DNA of 64,000 nt from Dioscorea cayenensis subsp. rotundata (GCF_009730915.1 NC_052488.1:17850305-17914304); one strand, 5' to 3'; positions 1 through 11,473 are shown, counted from the first letter of the stretch. Program-made: numbers and translations. Notes: generated by a model from the letters alone, not told the origin.

Positions 1-446
1 TCATCTGCTTCCATTAATAGAAGGTCTTCAAACTCCTGTTCTTCTTCAGTCTTCGCATATATGTCCGCAAGAGCTTTGTATTTCTGAGGCCTTTCATCTG
101 TATCTCTTGTGTTTTCTATCTCAGAGCCAGAATACAAGGTCTTCCCAATAAGAGATGTGGTTGTTACACATGATATCCCGCCCCCAAGAAGCAATGGCCT
201 TTCTCTAGTGTCATCTTGAGTGTTTGGTGCAGCATGGGCAAGTGCTGCATCAGCAGACGCACTCATTATGTTCTTCATACTCCTTTCCTCCATATTTGTA
301 GAGCTTCTCAAGACCTCACCATCTGCCTCTGTTGTTGATACTATAAACGCTGGATAGTCATGTGAGTTTATTTCACTTCTTTTGCACCATTCCCATTCCA
401 CATCTTCCTAAAATAGGACATCCCTGCTTACATGGAGTCTGTTGCT

Positions 447-1082
447 CTATGGATCACATAACCGGTGTGGCTTACTCCCTTCTTCTACCCCGAGATAAAC
501 CATGGTTCTGCTACGGTCATCCAGTTTCTTCAAATGTGGCTCCGTTACCTTGGCGTGAGCTACACATCCAAACACCCTCAGGTGTCCCAGGTGAGGTTTC
601 CTCCCGTTCAAAGCTTCGAATGGGGTGCAATTTCCCAATGCCTTAGTTGGTAGGCGGCTTAGAAGATACACAGCATGCCTCACAGCTTCTCCCCAGAATT
701 TCCCGTGCACATGTTTACTCTTGAGGAGGGATCTCGCGGTGTTCATGACGGTACGGTTTCTCCTCTCCACTACACCATTCTGTTGCGGTGTATAAGGCGC
801 GGTGAAGTGTCGCTTGATGCCCCATTCATCACACATCTCTACGAACTCATTTGATACAAACTACCCGCCACGATCCGACCTCACAGTCTTTATTTGATAC
901 CCCGTCAGGTTTTCCACTAGTTTTTTGAATTTTTTGAATTTAGAACAAACTTGGTTCTTAGTTCTTACAAAATACACCCACACCCAACGTGTAAAATCAT
1001 CAACAATAAGGAAAAAATATTTGTTACCTGCTAACGTGCATGGTGCAATGGGTCCACATAGATCAACATGCAGCAGCTCCAA
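447..1082 (-). pseudogene. Copia integrase core of left element
   Basis: The minus strand encodes an rve-type integrase core in two open pieces. The first (861-1082) contains HVDLCGPI and FLIVDDFTRWVWVYF, with the first catalytic Asp, and SDRGG where the second lies. A TAG stop at 861-863 falls just after it. The second piece (447-836) contains TPQQNGVVERRNRT, with the catalytic Glu, and the C-terminal VFGCVAHAKV/YLGVEEGSK region. Another TAG at 447-449 ends it, and the same frame resumes to position 1 as the acidic linker before RT. The DDE catalytic residues survive, but the stops make this a pseudogene. Confidence 0.8.
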
Positions 1083-1199
1083 GGGTTCCTCCGCTCTAAA
1101 CTCCGCTTAAGCTGGTAATGAGTTTCTGGTTTGCTTAGAGACAAGGCAGCCTTCACATAATCTGTTTGGGTGTGTGATCGTCGGGAGTCCATTGACCAG

Positions 1200-1853
1200 T
1201 TATTTCTCACCCATCACCTTCAATGCATGAAAGTTCACGTGCCCAAGTCTGGTGTGCCAAAGCCACGCTGGATCTTCCAGACTAGCTATAAGGCAGGATA
1301 GTTCACATGTTTCAAGTTGAATCTTGTATAATCTATTAAAAGTGCGTCTCATGGACATCAACAGCACACCATTTTCATCATAGATTCTCAAAAATTCACT
1401 GATCATTTCAACTTCATTGCCATTCTCAGTCATTTGACCTAGGCTTATGATATTACTCCGGAGCTTTGGTATGTAGTACACTTCAGAGAGAACACGATGA
1501 TCTCCATTCTTACACTGCAGCAAAATGGTTCCCCTTCCCATTATTTTAACAGTTGAGCCGTCACCGAACTTTACCATAACAATGATGCTTTCATCCAGTC
1601 TCTGAAACTTTTCACGATGCCCCGTCATGTGGTTGCTCGCGCCATTATCTAAATACCACACATCTATATACGATTGTTCTTTCTCAGTATTATATAACTC
1701 AGGAATTACCTCTTCTTCATTTAACATCACTGTGTCTTCCTTCTTCTCACTCTTTTGTGTTTCCTCTTCAGATATAGTTAACATAAGGGCTGGTTCTTCA
1801 TCGTTAATCAGATTGATCTCCTCATCTCGCTTCTCACTCCAACATTCAGACAC
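1200..1853 (-). pseudogene. Copia protease and pre-integrase region of left element
   Basis: The open stretch continues from the zinc knuckle into the aspartic protease (WYLDNGASNHMTG, where the active-site context is D-N-GA rather than the common D-S/T-GA). Then comes the LGQM...LYKI region and the pre-integrase box with WHTRLGHVNF. In these elements the protease cuts the Gag-Pol polyprotein inside the particle. The frame ends in a TAA at 1200-1202 in the pre-integrase domain, and a further TAA lies at 1107-1109. No function is expected. Confidence 0.78.
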
Positions 1854-1964
1854 ATAATCCCCGAGCTTATTGCAGTTGAAGCACTTGATATGTCTTTTGT
1901 CTCTGCCTCCGCTGCTGCTTCCCTCTTGATACAGAGAACTAGGAATGCCGCGGCCACTTCTGCC

Positions 1965-2699
1965 TCATCCACGGCCTCTGCTACGTCCCCTTCCCAAGCT
2001 TCGCCCATCAGGACCTCCCCTATTTAATTTCCACTTCTCTTCACTGTCTCTTTTGGCCCGAGCGCTCCATTCTTCATGGGTAAGAAGCAGCTGATCACCA
2101 TGATGATCTTCCCTCCGTATACGTTCTTCGTATGCTTTTAGTCGACCAATAGCTTCCTCAAATACCATAGTATCTACATCAAATAGTTGTTCGAGAGATG
2201 CGACAACTTGCAGAAACCTACTCAGAACTGAGCCAAATAGCTTCTTCACAAGTGTGCCATCAGCCATGGTTTCTCCAAGTTCCCCGAACTTATTTGCCAG
2301 AGCACTGAGTTTTCCTGCGAACTCATCTATAGACTCATTCTCCTTCATCTTCAGGGCTTCAAATTCGCTCTTGAGAGTCTGCAGCCTTGCCTTCTTCACT
2401 CTATCCACACCAAGAAAGCGAATTTTAATGCTATCCCACACTTTCTTCGCAGTCTTCTTCTTAGCGATCTGCATCAAGATATCCTCTGAAACAGACTGAA
2501 AAATACAAGCCTGCGCCATCTTGTCCTTTCTTGCATCCACCGCCACTCCGGCAGCCGGTACGATTGCCTCCCACACTCCTTGAGCGTCCATGTTAGCCTC
2601 CATTTTGATCGCCCAGGTAGAATAGTTCGTAAGAGTGAGCATAGGAAAATGCAGCGGAACAACTCCATCTTTTGCTGCCTCCTGTGTGGTGATCGCCAT
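1965..2699 (-). pseudogene. Copia gag (UBN2-type) of left element
   Basis: A gag-like polypeptide begins at the ATG at 2699 (MAITTQEAAKDG), just inside the element after the LTR and primer site. It shows the Retrotran_gag_2/UBN2 pattern: a YSTWAIKMEA segment near the start, then KKVWDSIK and a long helical middle ending in KAYEERIRRED. It ends in an Arg-Gly-rich tail, where a TGA at 1965-1967 interrupts the run of RG codons. The same frame continues beyond the stop into a zinc knuckle at about 1845-1890 whose expected histidine is aspartate (CFNCNKLGDYVSEC). Codons upstream of 2699 lie in the leader and LTR, so the later start is preferred. Confidence 0.75.
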
Positions 2700-2749
2700 G
2701 TCTTCGAGCCGAAGATACTTTGGCATACACCACAAGCTTGGATACCAGA

Positions 2750-3176
2750 TGTTAAGATCGAACCAAGGGAGGTCTCCGCAATCCCAAGTTCCGTGAATAA
2801 AGTTGATCACCCCGAATACAACAATCTTCACACACTGTAAAAGACTTTTTACAGAAGAGCAAGGTTACACAAATAAAAGGGGAGAGCTAAGCACACTCAC
2901 AGTTCCCTTTTTTCATAGCATATATAAAAAACAAAAGACCAGCTACTACTAATATATTACAGTAATAAAGGAAGAAAACTAAAGCTAAACTTAACTCAGT
3001 CAAAGTACTAATGAAAAGATACGAATAAAGAAGTATCCAATAGAAGATACAGGATATAAAGGCAAAGTCTTCTCCTATGCCAGCATCACCAATCTCCATG
3101 CAGATAGTGGCAGAGATATCACGCCTCCAATGGGTTAAATCCAAGCTGTCCATCACTCATAGGTCCCGATGTAACA
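2750..3176 (-). repeat. 5' LTR of the left Copia element
   Basis: The 427-bp interval starts TGTTACATC on the minus strand and ends in TTAACA directly before the primer-binding-like site, as expected for TG...CA LTR ends. A TATATA box lies near 2920. The partner LTR is outside the window, so the limits rest on end motifs and PBS position only. Confidence 0.6.
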
Positions 3177-4784
3177 ACAGTGTAAAGCAGCCAACCAGAG
3201 AACCTTGTATGGATTACAAACCAACACGCTTAAGTGGTAAGTTTCTCATTTTTGGGTGAACATCCTTCTGTGAAGCTGGCAATTATGAAGAGTTCGATGG
3301 AGGCTTTTTTGGACCATCAGTGTGGGAGATTGAAGTTAACGGGCTAAAAACAGCCGTGTTCACCGAAAGAGGCAACTTGTGGACAATGCTTCAGATTGTC
3401 TCAAATAACGGCAGAGTGTAGACATAAAATGGTATGTCTCAGGTGCTTGGGCGTTGGACATCTGGCAGTGAGATGTCAGGTGGATTTAAAATGGATCCCT
3501 CATCGCAAGAGTCTCCATATTAGATCTAAAAGGATGACAGAGGGAACACTAGTGCAACTTGAAGCTGTACAACAAACAACTTCGCGTAATTAAAAGCCTG
3601 GTCGGGTATCTATTTCGCTACCTCTCTCGCTAGAGATTTCTTTTACTCAGGAGGAACTGGCAAAAGGTGGCTATTCTACCAATTGTGGCGGGCTTCATCA
3701 ATGAATCAAGTATGCTGGAGGTTGCTCCCTCTCAAGTCAATAAACAACTTGCTGGGTCTATTACTCCGGTGAATGAATGCACATTTATGGTGCCTCTTGC
3801 AAGCAAGAAAAATGTTAAGGAGGTCAGCAAGCTTGGAACTTTCAAGGTCTTGATAAAGGATGGCCCCTGTAGCTTGAAAATTGCCCCATGGTCGGCAAAG
3901 TTGGATGCCGACAGGAGGGCATCTGGTGAGGAAAATGGATGCTTTTGTGGAACCTCATGTTGCATGGGTGGGCGTGCAGCATTATTATGGAGGTTCTTCA
4001 GCCGGCGGGGGAGTTGGTAAAGCTGTTACAGGCGACGATACCCCATAAAAGATTTATTACAGCGCTGGTGCGGCGATGACTTGGAGCTACACTTCCGTTG
4101 GAGGTTGATGTCAGTCTAGGGTTGACAAAATATCTTGTGCTTATTACTACACACCGTGGATCATTTCTGGTGTTTAGAAGGAAATTGGGCGGCTATGTGC
4201 TGTCGGAGATGGGGGCCAAAGTGGTAGATGGCTGTCTGGTGGAGTGTCGTCTCATCCATGAGCTGTCAAGGGAGGAGAAAGGGAAGCTTAAGACCCATGC
4301 ATCACATCCAACTTCAATTGGAGGTTGTGAAGGTGCAAGGTGTCCTATAGAATTGCGACCAAAGAAGCCGTCGGAGACATTGCAGGCTGAGATACTGGCA
4401 ATGGTTGAGCATTGTTCCCACAATGGCAGAGATAGGGTCTTAACGAAGGTGGTTGAGTCTCGCTCCCACGCCGGAGTTGTTAAGCCTATGTCTCACTCAT
4501 TGCCGCCCGGGAAATGGACCGGTGGTCATTTTGGCTTACGGAGATGGACCGGCGATCGGGAGAAGGCCCGGTCACCCAAATTGAGAAGTAACAAGTCGAG
4601 AGGGTTGGACCCGAGGCTCCAACATGTCGACTAGTGGCGTGTCTAAATGCTGCATGCGCAAAGCTCCAGCATGTGGCAGCCTCGCAGCATCCGATGTTAG
4701 GGCAACCAAGGTGGCAGACATGCGAGATGAGGACAGGTGTATAACGTTGTTAAAAATTCATTCTACCTTGAGAGTATGTGAGGC
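3177..4784 (+). mobile_element. LINE A (L1-type), ORF1 region, upstream of the MULE insertion
   Basis: A decayed non-LTR retrotransposon on the plus strand. ORF1 signs are a gag-type zinc knuckle at about 3425-3475 (CLRCLGVGHLAVRC, CX2CX4HX4C) followed by the conserved ORF1 tail (VPLASKKNVKEVSKLGTFKV at about 3790-3850 and DGCLVECRLIHELSREEK near 4220-4280). Stops and shifts break the frame many times. The same ORF1 features occur in LINE B, so both belong to one family. It is cut on the left by the Copia LTR and on the right by the Pack-MULE; the nine bases 4785-4793 are the MULE target duplication. Confidence 0.75.
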
Positions 4785-4793
4785 AAAGATGTC

Positions 4794-5056
4794 GGCTAAA
4801 TTTTTTTGTATGGTCACTTAACTTTACTAGTATATCAAATCAGTCACCAAATTTTAATTTGAATCAATTTGATCATTGTCCTTTCATTTCATCTCACAGG
4901 CTAGTCACTATCCATTTTCTGGTTGCCCTTTGCTTATGTGGCACTAGGCATGTTTAGTTGACTAGTCCACATCAGCAGCTTAACTTAAATGACTGCCATG
5001 TCAACATCTTCTTCCTCATTTTGCTTCAAACTTTAAGAGAAAACAATGGCGTTCCA
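4794..5056 (+). repeat. Left terminal inverted repeat of Pack-MULE
   Basis: Reads GGCTAAATTTTTTTGTATGG onward and matches the reverse complement of 6012-6272 with scattered differences and small indels along its length, for example CACTTAACTTTACTA, TTGACTAGTCCACATCAGCA and TTTGCTTCAAACTTT. Confidence 0.9.
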
Positions 5057-5091
5057 TTTGTTATTTTTCAGATTTCATTTGTTCTTAATCT

Positions 5092-5397
5092 GTGATTTTC
5101 TTTATTGCTAATGGCTCCAGAGTTCCTCGTGAGCAAGCAGAATTGAGTTCTTTTCAAGTGGAGCTAAAGGAGGTGCAATATGAATCTGAAGAAAAGGCCT
5201 TGCCAATGACTTGTGAGCCAAAAATTACTGAAGAATATCATGATGAGGATGAAAGAAGGAAGAAATGGAGACATGAAGAAAGGAGAGAAGAGAAAGAGAG
5301 AAAACGTGAGAAGCATGAGAAGAAACACTCTCGGGATTCAGATGAGAAGCGGAGGCACCGCAAGGACAAGGAGAGGAGACACCATGACTTTGACTGA
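5092..5397 (+). pseudogene. Captured charged (R/K/E-rich) protein fragment inside Pack-MULE
   Basis: An open stretch ends at a TGA at 5395-5397. The likely exon starts at about 5120 after an acceptor-like TGGCTCCAG, not at the upstream ATG. The first part is mixed (VPREQAELSSFQVELKEVQY). The second part is a run of Arg, Lys, Glu, Asp and His (KKWRHEERREEKERKREKHE) ending HHDFD. Such tails are common in SWAP/SURP-type and other pre-mRNA splicing proteins, but composition alone cannot fix the family. It lies on the strand opposite the phosphatase exons, so it comes from a second source gene or from an inverted capture. I cannot name the parent. Confidence 0.5.
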
Positions 5398-5588
5398 TCT
5401 AATGCGTTGCAAACCCTGTAGTTAATTCTCTATAAACCCATTACCACTTGGATTCTATCTCAACTGAATTTTTGAGGCTAAATTTGTCCTCAACCAAACC
5501 ATCATCTTCCTCATTAGCAAGTGGGTGGGAACTGCCATCATTAATGCTTCCCTCATACCGATGCATGAACCCATCTTTAGTGTTATAC

Positions 5589-6007
5589 CTATTTGAGAAA
5601 ACCAACACCAAAAGCTCTGGTGATCTTCAATGAGCCCTTTACTCTATCATTCACTATTGCTGAACAATCATCAGGATGCTCATTTCTTAGTCTATGTACC
5701 TCCTGAATCACACATAACAATGCAATCAAAACTATTAAAATTCCATATCATATATATATAAACAAAGAAAAAAGATTATCAAAGAAATCATCTTTATCTT
5801 AATCACCTCTTGAACAGAAGTACTGTGATCCAAGGTTAATTGCAGGGCAGCTAAACAATGATTACCATTATCAACCACCTCTTTGATTATGGCCTCCTCA
5901 CTGATCATTCCAAGCTCCCACCTTTCAACATTCTTATGCGTCAGAACATCACGACTATCCCCAACACTCATGAGATAAACATCCTCACCCTTCATCCAAG
6001 CTCCCAT
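5589..6007 (-). pseudogene. Captured PP2C phosphatase fragment, POL/PLL type, two exons with intron
   Basis: The minus strand encodes two adjacent exons of a plant PP2C of the POLTERGEIST class. Exon one (5807-6007) contains WMKGEDVYLMSVGDSRDVL, the PP2C GDSR motif, and ends LQLTLDHSTSVQE before a GT donor at 5806-5805. The intron is 104 bp (5703-5806). Exon two (5589-5702, 38 codons) reads through NEHPDD and [20 protein letters not shown] to a TAG that stands where the family has Gln, immediately before a GT. Retention of a spliceable intron shows capture at DNA level rather than from mRNA. POL-type phosphatases act in shoot and root stem-cell signalling; this piece lacks the rest of the catalytic domain and cannot be an enzyme. 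Confidence 0.85.
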
Positions 6008-6011
6008 TCCA

Positions 6012-6272
6012 AGCTCCCATTATTTTCCCTCAAAGTTTGAAGCAAAATGGGCAAGAAGATGCTGACATAGCGGTCATTTAAGTTAAGTTGCTGATGTGGA
6101 CTAGTCAACTGAACATGTCCGGTGCCACATAAGCAAAGGGCAACCAAAAAATGGGCAGTGACTAGCCGGTGAAATAAAATGAAAGGATGGTGACCAAATT
6201 GATTCAAATTAAAATTAGGTGACCAATTTGATCTAATAGTAAAGTTAAGTGACTACCCAAAAAATTTAGCCC
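6012..6272 (-). repeat. Right terminal inverted repeat of Pack-MULE
   Basis: Reverse complement of the left repeat. Just inside it, the 13-bp sequence CCAAGCTCCCATT occurs twice in a row (about 5996-6021), at the join with the captured phosphatase exon. Confidence 0.88.
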
Positions 6273-7266
6273 AAAGATGTCATATACATGTCTGATCCTT
6301 TGTTCTCAGAGATTGGTCTAGGCTCGAGAGTGGGCCTTGAGCCAAATGTGAGCAGTGTGGACCCATTGCTAATGTGTGAAGTGCAGCTATCTTTGGGCCA
6401 AAATTTGCACAAAAGATTAGTAAGCTTGAATCACTTAGTGGAGACCTCTTTGGACTGTGTTAGGCCAGACTATGGGCTTGGTGTTAGGCCAAGTGTTGCA
6501 TTAGTTAATAGAGAGGTTCTTGGGCCAAAAGTTAAGGCAGACAGAAGGCTGAAGATGGTGACGTTACCATAGACAACTAGAGATAGGATTCAGAACATGG
6601 ATGATATCTCGAGTGGTCACTCGAATAAGTTGGAGTCAAATTTCTCAAAGAGGGACATTAGTGAAATTTTAGTGGCCCCTGCGATGACACCCCCTGAAGG
6701 ATTCAAATGGAAATTCTTATCAGGAATTTGGGCCACGATTCCGGAAAATGTTAATTCATCGTTAGGGGTTAAAAGTGTTGCATCCATCTCTAAGGACTCG
6801 GAGGCCACTAAAAATCTTTCAGTTGATAAAGCATCACCTGAAATCTTGTCTGAATCAGATGATTCAATTTCTGAATTTGAATGAAACCTCAGTGTTCTTT
6901 TGCCAGATTTACATGATGGTGCTGAGTTGATGACTTTAGGGTAACCATAGGGAACTAGAAGAAGTAAAAGACTAAAAAAAACCTTCTTCATGATTCAATG
7001 AGGATGCAGGGTTTCTTACGGAGCCCCCAAGTTGGCCAAAAAGAAAGTTTTGCGGGGAAACAATTTGGAAGATATGACCTCCAAACCTCTCCTTATCTCT
7101 AATGGGTCTGATGCACAAATTTCTAGTTATTGCAATGCATGTGGCATTAATTTTTTTGAATCTACACATGATTATATTTTAAATATTCATATGCTTGAGA
7201 AGATGTGCTACCTCTTCTAAGTTGTCATCACTTCATGTTTGTTGTTTACAATAATCAAAACATGAA

Positions 7267-7865
7267 GTGATCACAACTTCCATGTGGCCCGAAATTGGAG
7301 GCAGTCGTCTTGACCAATTCACCTACATTCCAGCAAAAGGATCTACGGGTGATATTATCATTGGATGGAACAATGTTCTCCTAATTGGAAGAATTGAAAA
7401 GGTGAGAGAGTTCAGTTTGACTGTGAATTCTTCTTCCAAGAAGGATAATTTTAATTGTCGTTACACTACAATGTACAGACCTACTACGATGACTTTAAAG
7501 CATGCCTTCTGGGAGGAGCTTTGTGCAAGTTGGGGGGAACCACATTTTCTGTGGATTTTTTGTGAGTAACTTCAATTAGAAATGCTAATGATTTTTTACA
7601 AGGTCTGGGCTTGTTGGAACCACCCATAATTAGTCGAAGATTTACCTGGACAAATGGACAATCGGACCCAATCTGGATGAAGTTAGATCGTTTCCTTGTT
7701 AACAATGATTGGGCGGCTCACTTTCCTAAACTTATTCAAAATAGTCTCCCTAGACTAGGGTCTGTCATGTGCCTATCAGACTGGAAGTGGGTAATCACTA
7801 CTCCAATCCAAGACCATTCCTCTATGAATTATCTTGGACTACTTCAGAGGGATTTCAAGAGTTAG
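7267..7865 (+). pseudogene. LINE A endonuclease remnant
   Basis: Two open pieces resemble the exonuclease/endonuclease/phosphatase fold of plant L1 ORF2. The first has GGSRLDQFTYIPAKGSTGDI followed by IIIGWN. The second has RRFTWTNGQSDPIWMKLDRF, the conserved WTN and LDRFL segments near the end of the domain. The intervening GDFN segment is shifted out of frame. This domain nicks target DNA to prime reverse transcription in active elements. Confidence 0.7.
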
Positions 7866-8339
7866 TAAATCAGTGGTGGGGGGAATTATCACCTATGGAA
7901 TCAGGACATTTATTATTGCTAAAAAAGTGGCAGCTCTTCGCGAGCATCTACGCATATGGCCTAAATTTAACTTCAGCTATATCAAACTTAAAAAGCTAGA
8001 GCTGTAGCTAGAGGTAGAAAATTTTGACATTATTAAGGAAACAAGATGTCTTTTACTGCAAGAGTTACTACAGGAACATGTACTATTTAAGAAGTTGGGG
8101 GAGATTCGTAAGTCAGAAGTGATATACTGGAAACAAAGATCACGTTTGCAATGGCTGAGAGAAGGGGATGAAAACACAAAGTTCCTTCATGCGGTTGCAA
8201 ATGGATGGCAAAATAAGAATTTTATTCCTTGCTTACGATATGGTTGTAACGTCATCGAAAACTCACATGATATTGGAAAGATTTAAGGTTAACTTCCAAA
8301 AACTTTTGGAGAACAAGGCTCATGTGGAGCTATTATAAC

Positions 8340-9250
8340 TGGAACGCCCTTTTATGTTGGAGGAAGTCAAGACAGCTGTTTTTGAGTTGGGTGGGGACAA
8401 AGCCCGGGACCAGATGGTTTCCCAATTAAATTCTTTAAGAAATTCTTAAATACAATCAAATTGGACCTTTGGCAACTCTGTGAAGATTTTTTCATTGGAA
8501 GAGCCAATTTGGATAGAATTAATTAGGCAAATATTGTGCTCACACCGAAGGTGGAATCACCTGAGGCACGGGGGACTACAGACCCATCAGTCTCATCAAC
8601 TCCACGCTTAAAATTCTGTCAAAGTTGTCGGTGATGAGGCTGAGTAAGGTCATGAATTCCCTTATGGAAGTGGATCAATCGTCCTTTTTGAAAGGTTGAT
8701 GTATCTTAGACAACAATGTCATGGTGGAAAAACTACTTTTTAGTATTCATAAACGGAGGCTCCTGGAGCACATTCTAAAAGTCAATTTTGCGAAGGCTTA
8801 CGATTTGGTCGATTAGAATTTTCTGTTCGACCTACTGAAAGCTAGGGGTTTTGGAGAATGTTGGATTGGCTAGAACAAATGCATTTTGTTTTATTCAAAG
8901 GAAAATATATTGGACAATGGATCACCAAATAGTTACATTCGCTATAAGAGGGGGCTTAGACAAGGAGACCTGCTATCACCTTTGTTGTTCATCCTGGTTA
9001 CGGATGCTTTAAGTTCCATGTTTACACATGCACTGAAATCTAAGGTGTTGGTTAGCATGCCACTTGGCGATTTTGGAAGTCAGTGTACGAATTTTGAAGT
9101 TAATTCTACTTCTATTAAAAGGAATGACGGGCCTAGAAACTAACTTCACAAGAATTTCTCTTTTCTCAAGTAGAATGGGTGAGCTACCAGAGGTGGAAGC
9201 TGCCGAGACTCTAAACTGTGAAGTTGATCTCCTGCTGATCACTTAATTGG
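8340..9250 (+). pseudogene. LINE A reverse transcriptase remnant
   Basis: The region carries RT blocks split by stops: RPISLINSTLKIL near 8580, SSFLKG with CILDNN near 8680-8715, a KVNFAKAYDLVD-like block near 8780, and RYKRGLRQGDLLSPLLFILV at about 8940-9000. The catalytic YADD block that should follow near 9080 is not recognisable. The reading frame changes several times, so this is a pseudogene of the ORF2 polymerase. Confidence 0.75.
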
Positions 9251-10824
9251 GAATCCTAATTTCGGATAGACAGCCTCATCGGCAAGATTGAAAAAGAATC
9301 ATTCTTAAAGTGAGGAAGAGACTTTCATCTTGGAAATGGAGGTTTTTATCTAAGACACCTTACACTAGTCAACTCGGTTTTATCTATGCTGCAATGTATT
9401 GGATGTCCATCTTTTGACTACCAACTTGGGTTATTAAAAAGATTAAGCATCTTAGGAGGGACTTTTTATGGTATGGTCCAGACATTGATTATTCGACTTG
9501 TAGACTGGTTTACTGGAAGAATATTTGCAGGTCACGTGACCAAGGAGGGTGGGGTATTCTAGACCTTTACAATTTCAATCAAGCGTTGCTTGGAAAGTGG
9601 TGGTGGAAGTTTATGACGGATACAAACTGGTGTGGGTCAAAGGTGATTCAGTTCAATTATCGTGTGTCAATCTAGAATATGTATCCTAGGCGAATGGGTT
9701 GAATTTCCTTCTTTTGGAAAGGGTTGATTAGGTGTTTGCCGGCATTTAAAGGCTATCTTTTACATGATATCAGTTTGGGCCATGGAACAGTTTTATTGAA
9801 TAACCCCTGGATTAATGTAATTACACCCATAAACTTATGACCGAAAGAATTCATGATCACTCAACTGCCAAATGGTACTATACGGGACCTCACCTATCTT
9901 TTGGAGGTGGCCCCTTTCTCTGAGAAGTGGGAAGTTTGGCAATACAGGGATCGGCATAGGGCTTACATCGAAGAATCAGGGATAAGAAATGTTGGAAGCT
10001 TACAGGGAATGGTGTACTCTCGGTCAAATCATTCTACAACTTCCTAATGGATGGTGGGTTGCGCTACCCATTGGTGAGGTTCTTCTGGCATAATAGCGGC
10101 CCTAGGAAGATTAATTTGTTTAATTGGCTGGTATGGAAAAACAAAATTTTGTCGCTTGAAAATCTTGAGAAACGACAGTGAAATAGGCTACCAACGACAA
10201 CTTGTGTGATGTGTCACTCAGGGGTTAAGTCAATAGATCATCATTTTATTCACTATCCTTTTGTTAGATAAATCTGGGATTATTTCATTAGACTATTGCA
10301 GATTCCATAACCACCTATCTCTGTGGACAATCTTTGGGAATCGTGAAGGTTGTTTGTGCGACCTTCACTAAGGGTTATGGGAGATCTAGTGGTGAAAGCA
10401 CTTGTGTGGAATGTTTGGCTTGCTAGAAATGACTATATTTTTAATGCAAATGTGTTGCTTGTTCATGTTGCTATTTTGAGAATTGACCACATGCTTTTAT
10501 TCGAGTTCTCTTCAGTCATGGATAGCTCTCATGTGAAGCTGAAAGACTCCATGGCAATCATCCGACGTAGTTTATAGTTTATGGGACCTCGAGATGAGGA
10601 ATCTTTTGGGATTTTTTGCGCTTAGGGAGGCACAAGATCTGAACACGGGTTAGGGGTCTTCTGCGGAGAGTAGGGAAGTTACCTTTGGTCCTCTTTTTGT
10701 AATTGTTTTCCTTTGGTTGGTGTTTTTTGTGACCACATCTAGTGGTTTGTGTTCTCCTCTTGTTTCCTACTCTACTTATGGTAGATAGAAGTGGTTAATT
10801 CATATTTAAAAAAAAAAAAAAAAA

Positions 10825-11473
10825 GCTTTTCACCTCCTTTTGCAGAGTCCTATATTTGGCATCTTACTCATTATTCCATAAATTCAATAATATAAACTAA
10901 CAAAAATATCTATTGTTTTATATAGTTTACTAAACATTAATTTACTATAACATAAGAACATGATTAATATGCCAAAACGTTCCACATTTTTGTTTCTTTT
11001 CCATCCAACAATCCAAGTTACATTTATTTCTATTATAGAGCAATAAGTTATGTGCTAACAAAAGCACACTAAACTATACTCTGGGTATTTGTCCACCAGA
11101 TTTAAAAAGCAACAAGGTTAGCTTGGGGGCCGGATCCCTCTCTAATATATCAGGAATTTGGTGGGTTTATCTTAAAGGACTGCTAAAAAATTTGGGATAT
11201 TTTATCCAGAGCTATTCTTCAAAACGTTTTGGTTGAAAAAAAAATTTTACGTATTTTTTATGTCTGTTTTCTATCTCCTTTTTTTATTTTTAAAATTTCT
11301 AACTTATTTATTTTGTGGGTGTCTGTCTGCAACCCATGAGCAAAAAAATACAAAAACTGAAAGAGTAGACTAGCACCATCAAAAGAAACCTAAAGTTCAT
11401 AGATTATAAAGACGGCGTTATGATTATCCCCATGGTGACACACACTAGTACCATCTTAGGTTAATCAAAGCAT
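10825..11473. other. Non-coding spacer between LINE A and LINE B
   Basis: AT-rich sequence with no credible coding stretch, no inverted-repeat element I could delimit and no RNA gene. I see nothing to annotate beyond short A/T runs. Confidence 0.6.

Larger units (their letters stand above)
1..3176 (-). mobile_element. Ty1/Copia LTR retrotransposon, 5' part, decayed, runs off left edge
   Basis: Reading the minus strand from 3176 leftward, the order is LTR, primer-binding-site-like sequence (2736-2747, TGGTATCCAAGC, close to the initiator-Met PBS of plant Copia elements), gag, zinc knuckle, protease, pre-integrase and integrase. Position 1 lies in the linker between integrase and reverse transcriptase, so RT, RNase H and the 3' LTR must be outside the window. 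Protease before integrase before RT is the Copia order. The frame is broken by stops at 447-449, 861-863, 1107-1109, 1200-1202 and 1965-1967, so the copy is dead. It abuts LINE A sequence and probably inserted into it. Confidence 0.88.
4794..6272. mobile_element. Pack-MULE (Mutator-like, non-autonomous) carrying host gene fragments
   Basis: The element has terminal inverted repeats of about 250-265 bp (left 4794-5056, right 6012-6272), starting GGCTAAATTTTTT on the left and GGGCTAAATTTTTT on the right when read inward. It is flanked by a perfect 9-bp direct repeat AAAGATGTC (4785-4793 and 6273-6281), the size typical of Mutator transposition. The interior has no transposase. Instead it holds a charged coding fragment on the plus strand (about 5100-5397) and PP2C phosphatase exons on the minus strand (5589-6007). 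It sits inside LINE A ORF1-proximal sequence. This combination is the definition of a Pack-MULE. Confidence 0.92.
6282..10824 (+). mobile_element. LINE A (L1-type), ORF2 region to poly-A tail
   Basis: Continuation of LINE A after the MULE. From left to right it holds the ORF1/ORF2 junction, an APE-type endonuclease (about 7270-7760), a linker (about 8090-8290), reverse transcriptase (about 8340-9250), a C-terminal region with WKNICRSRDQGGWGIL-like text (about 9430-9620), and a final RNase-H/zinc-like part ending near 10577. It ends in 17 adenines at 10808-10824. Stops and frameshifts are frequent throughout, so the copy is old. The polarity and tail establish it as a plus-strand insertion. 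Confidence 0.85.

Noticed and set aside
2887..3156. 89-codon minus-strand hydrophobic open frame
   Set aside because: Lies wholly inside the Copia LTR; LTRs of these elements do not encode proteins.
6597..7220. Open frames of 60-124 codons on both strands
   Set aside because: They fall in decayed LINE A between ORF1 and the endonuclease; I could not assign a domain beyond the element itself.
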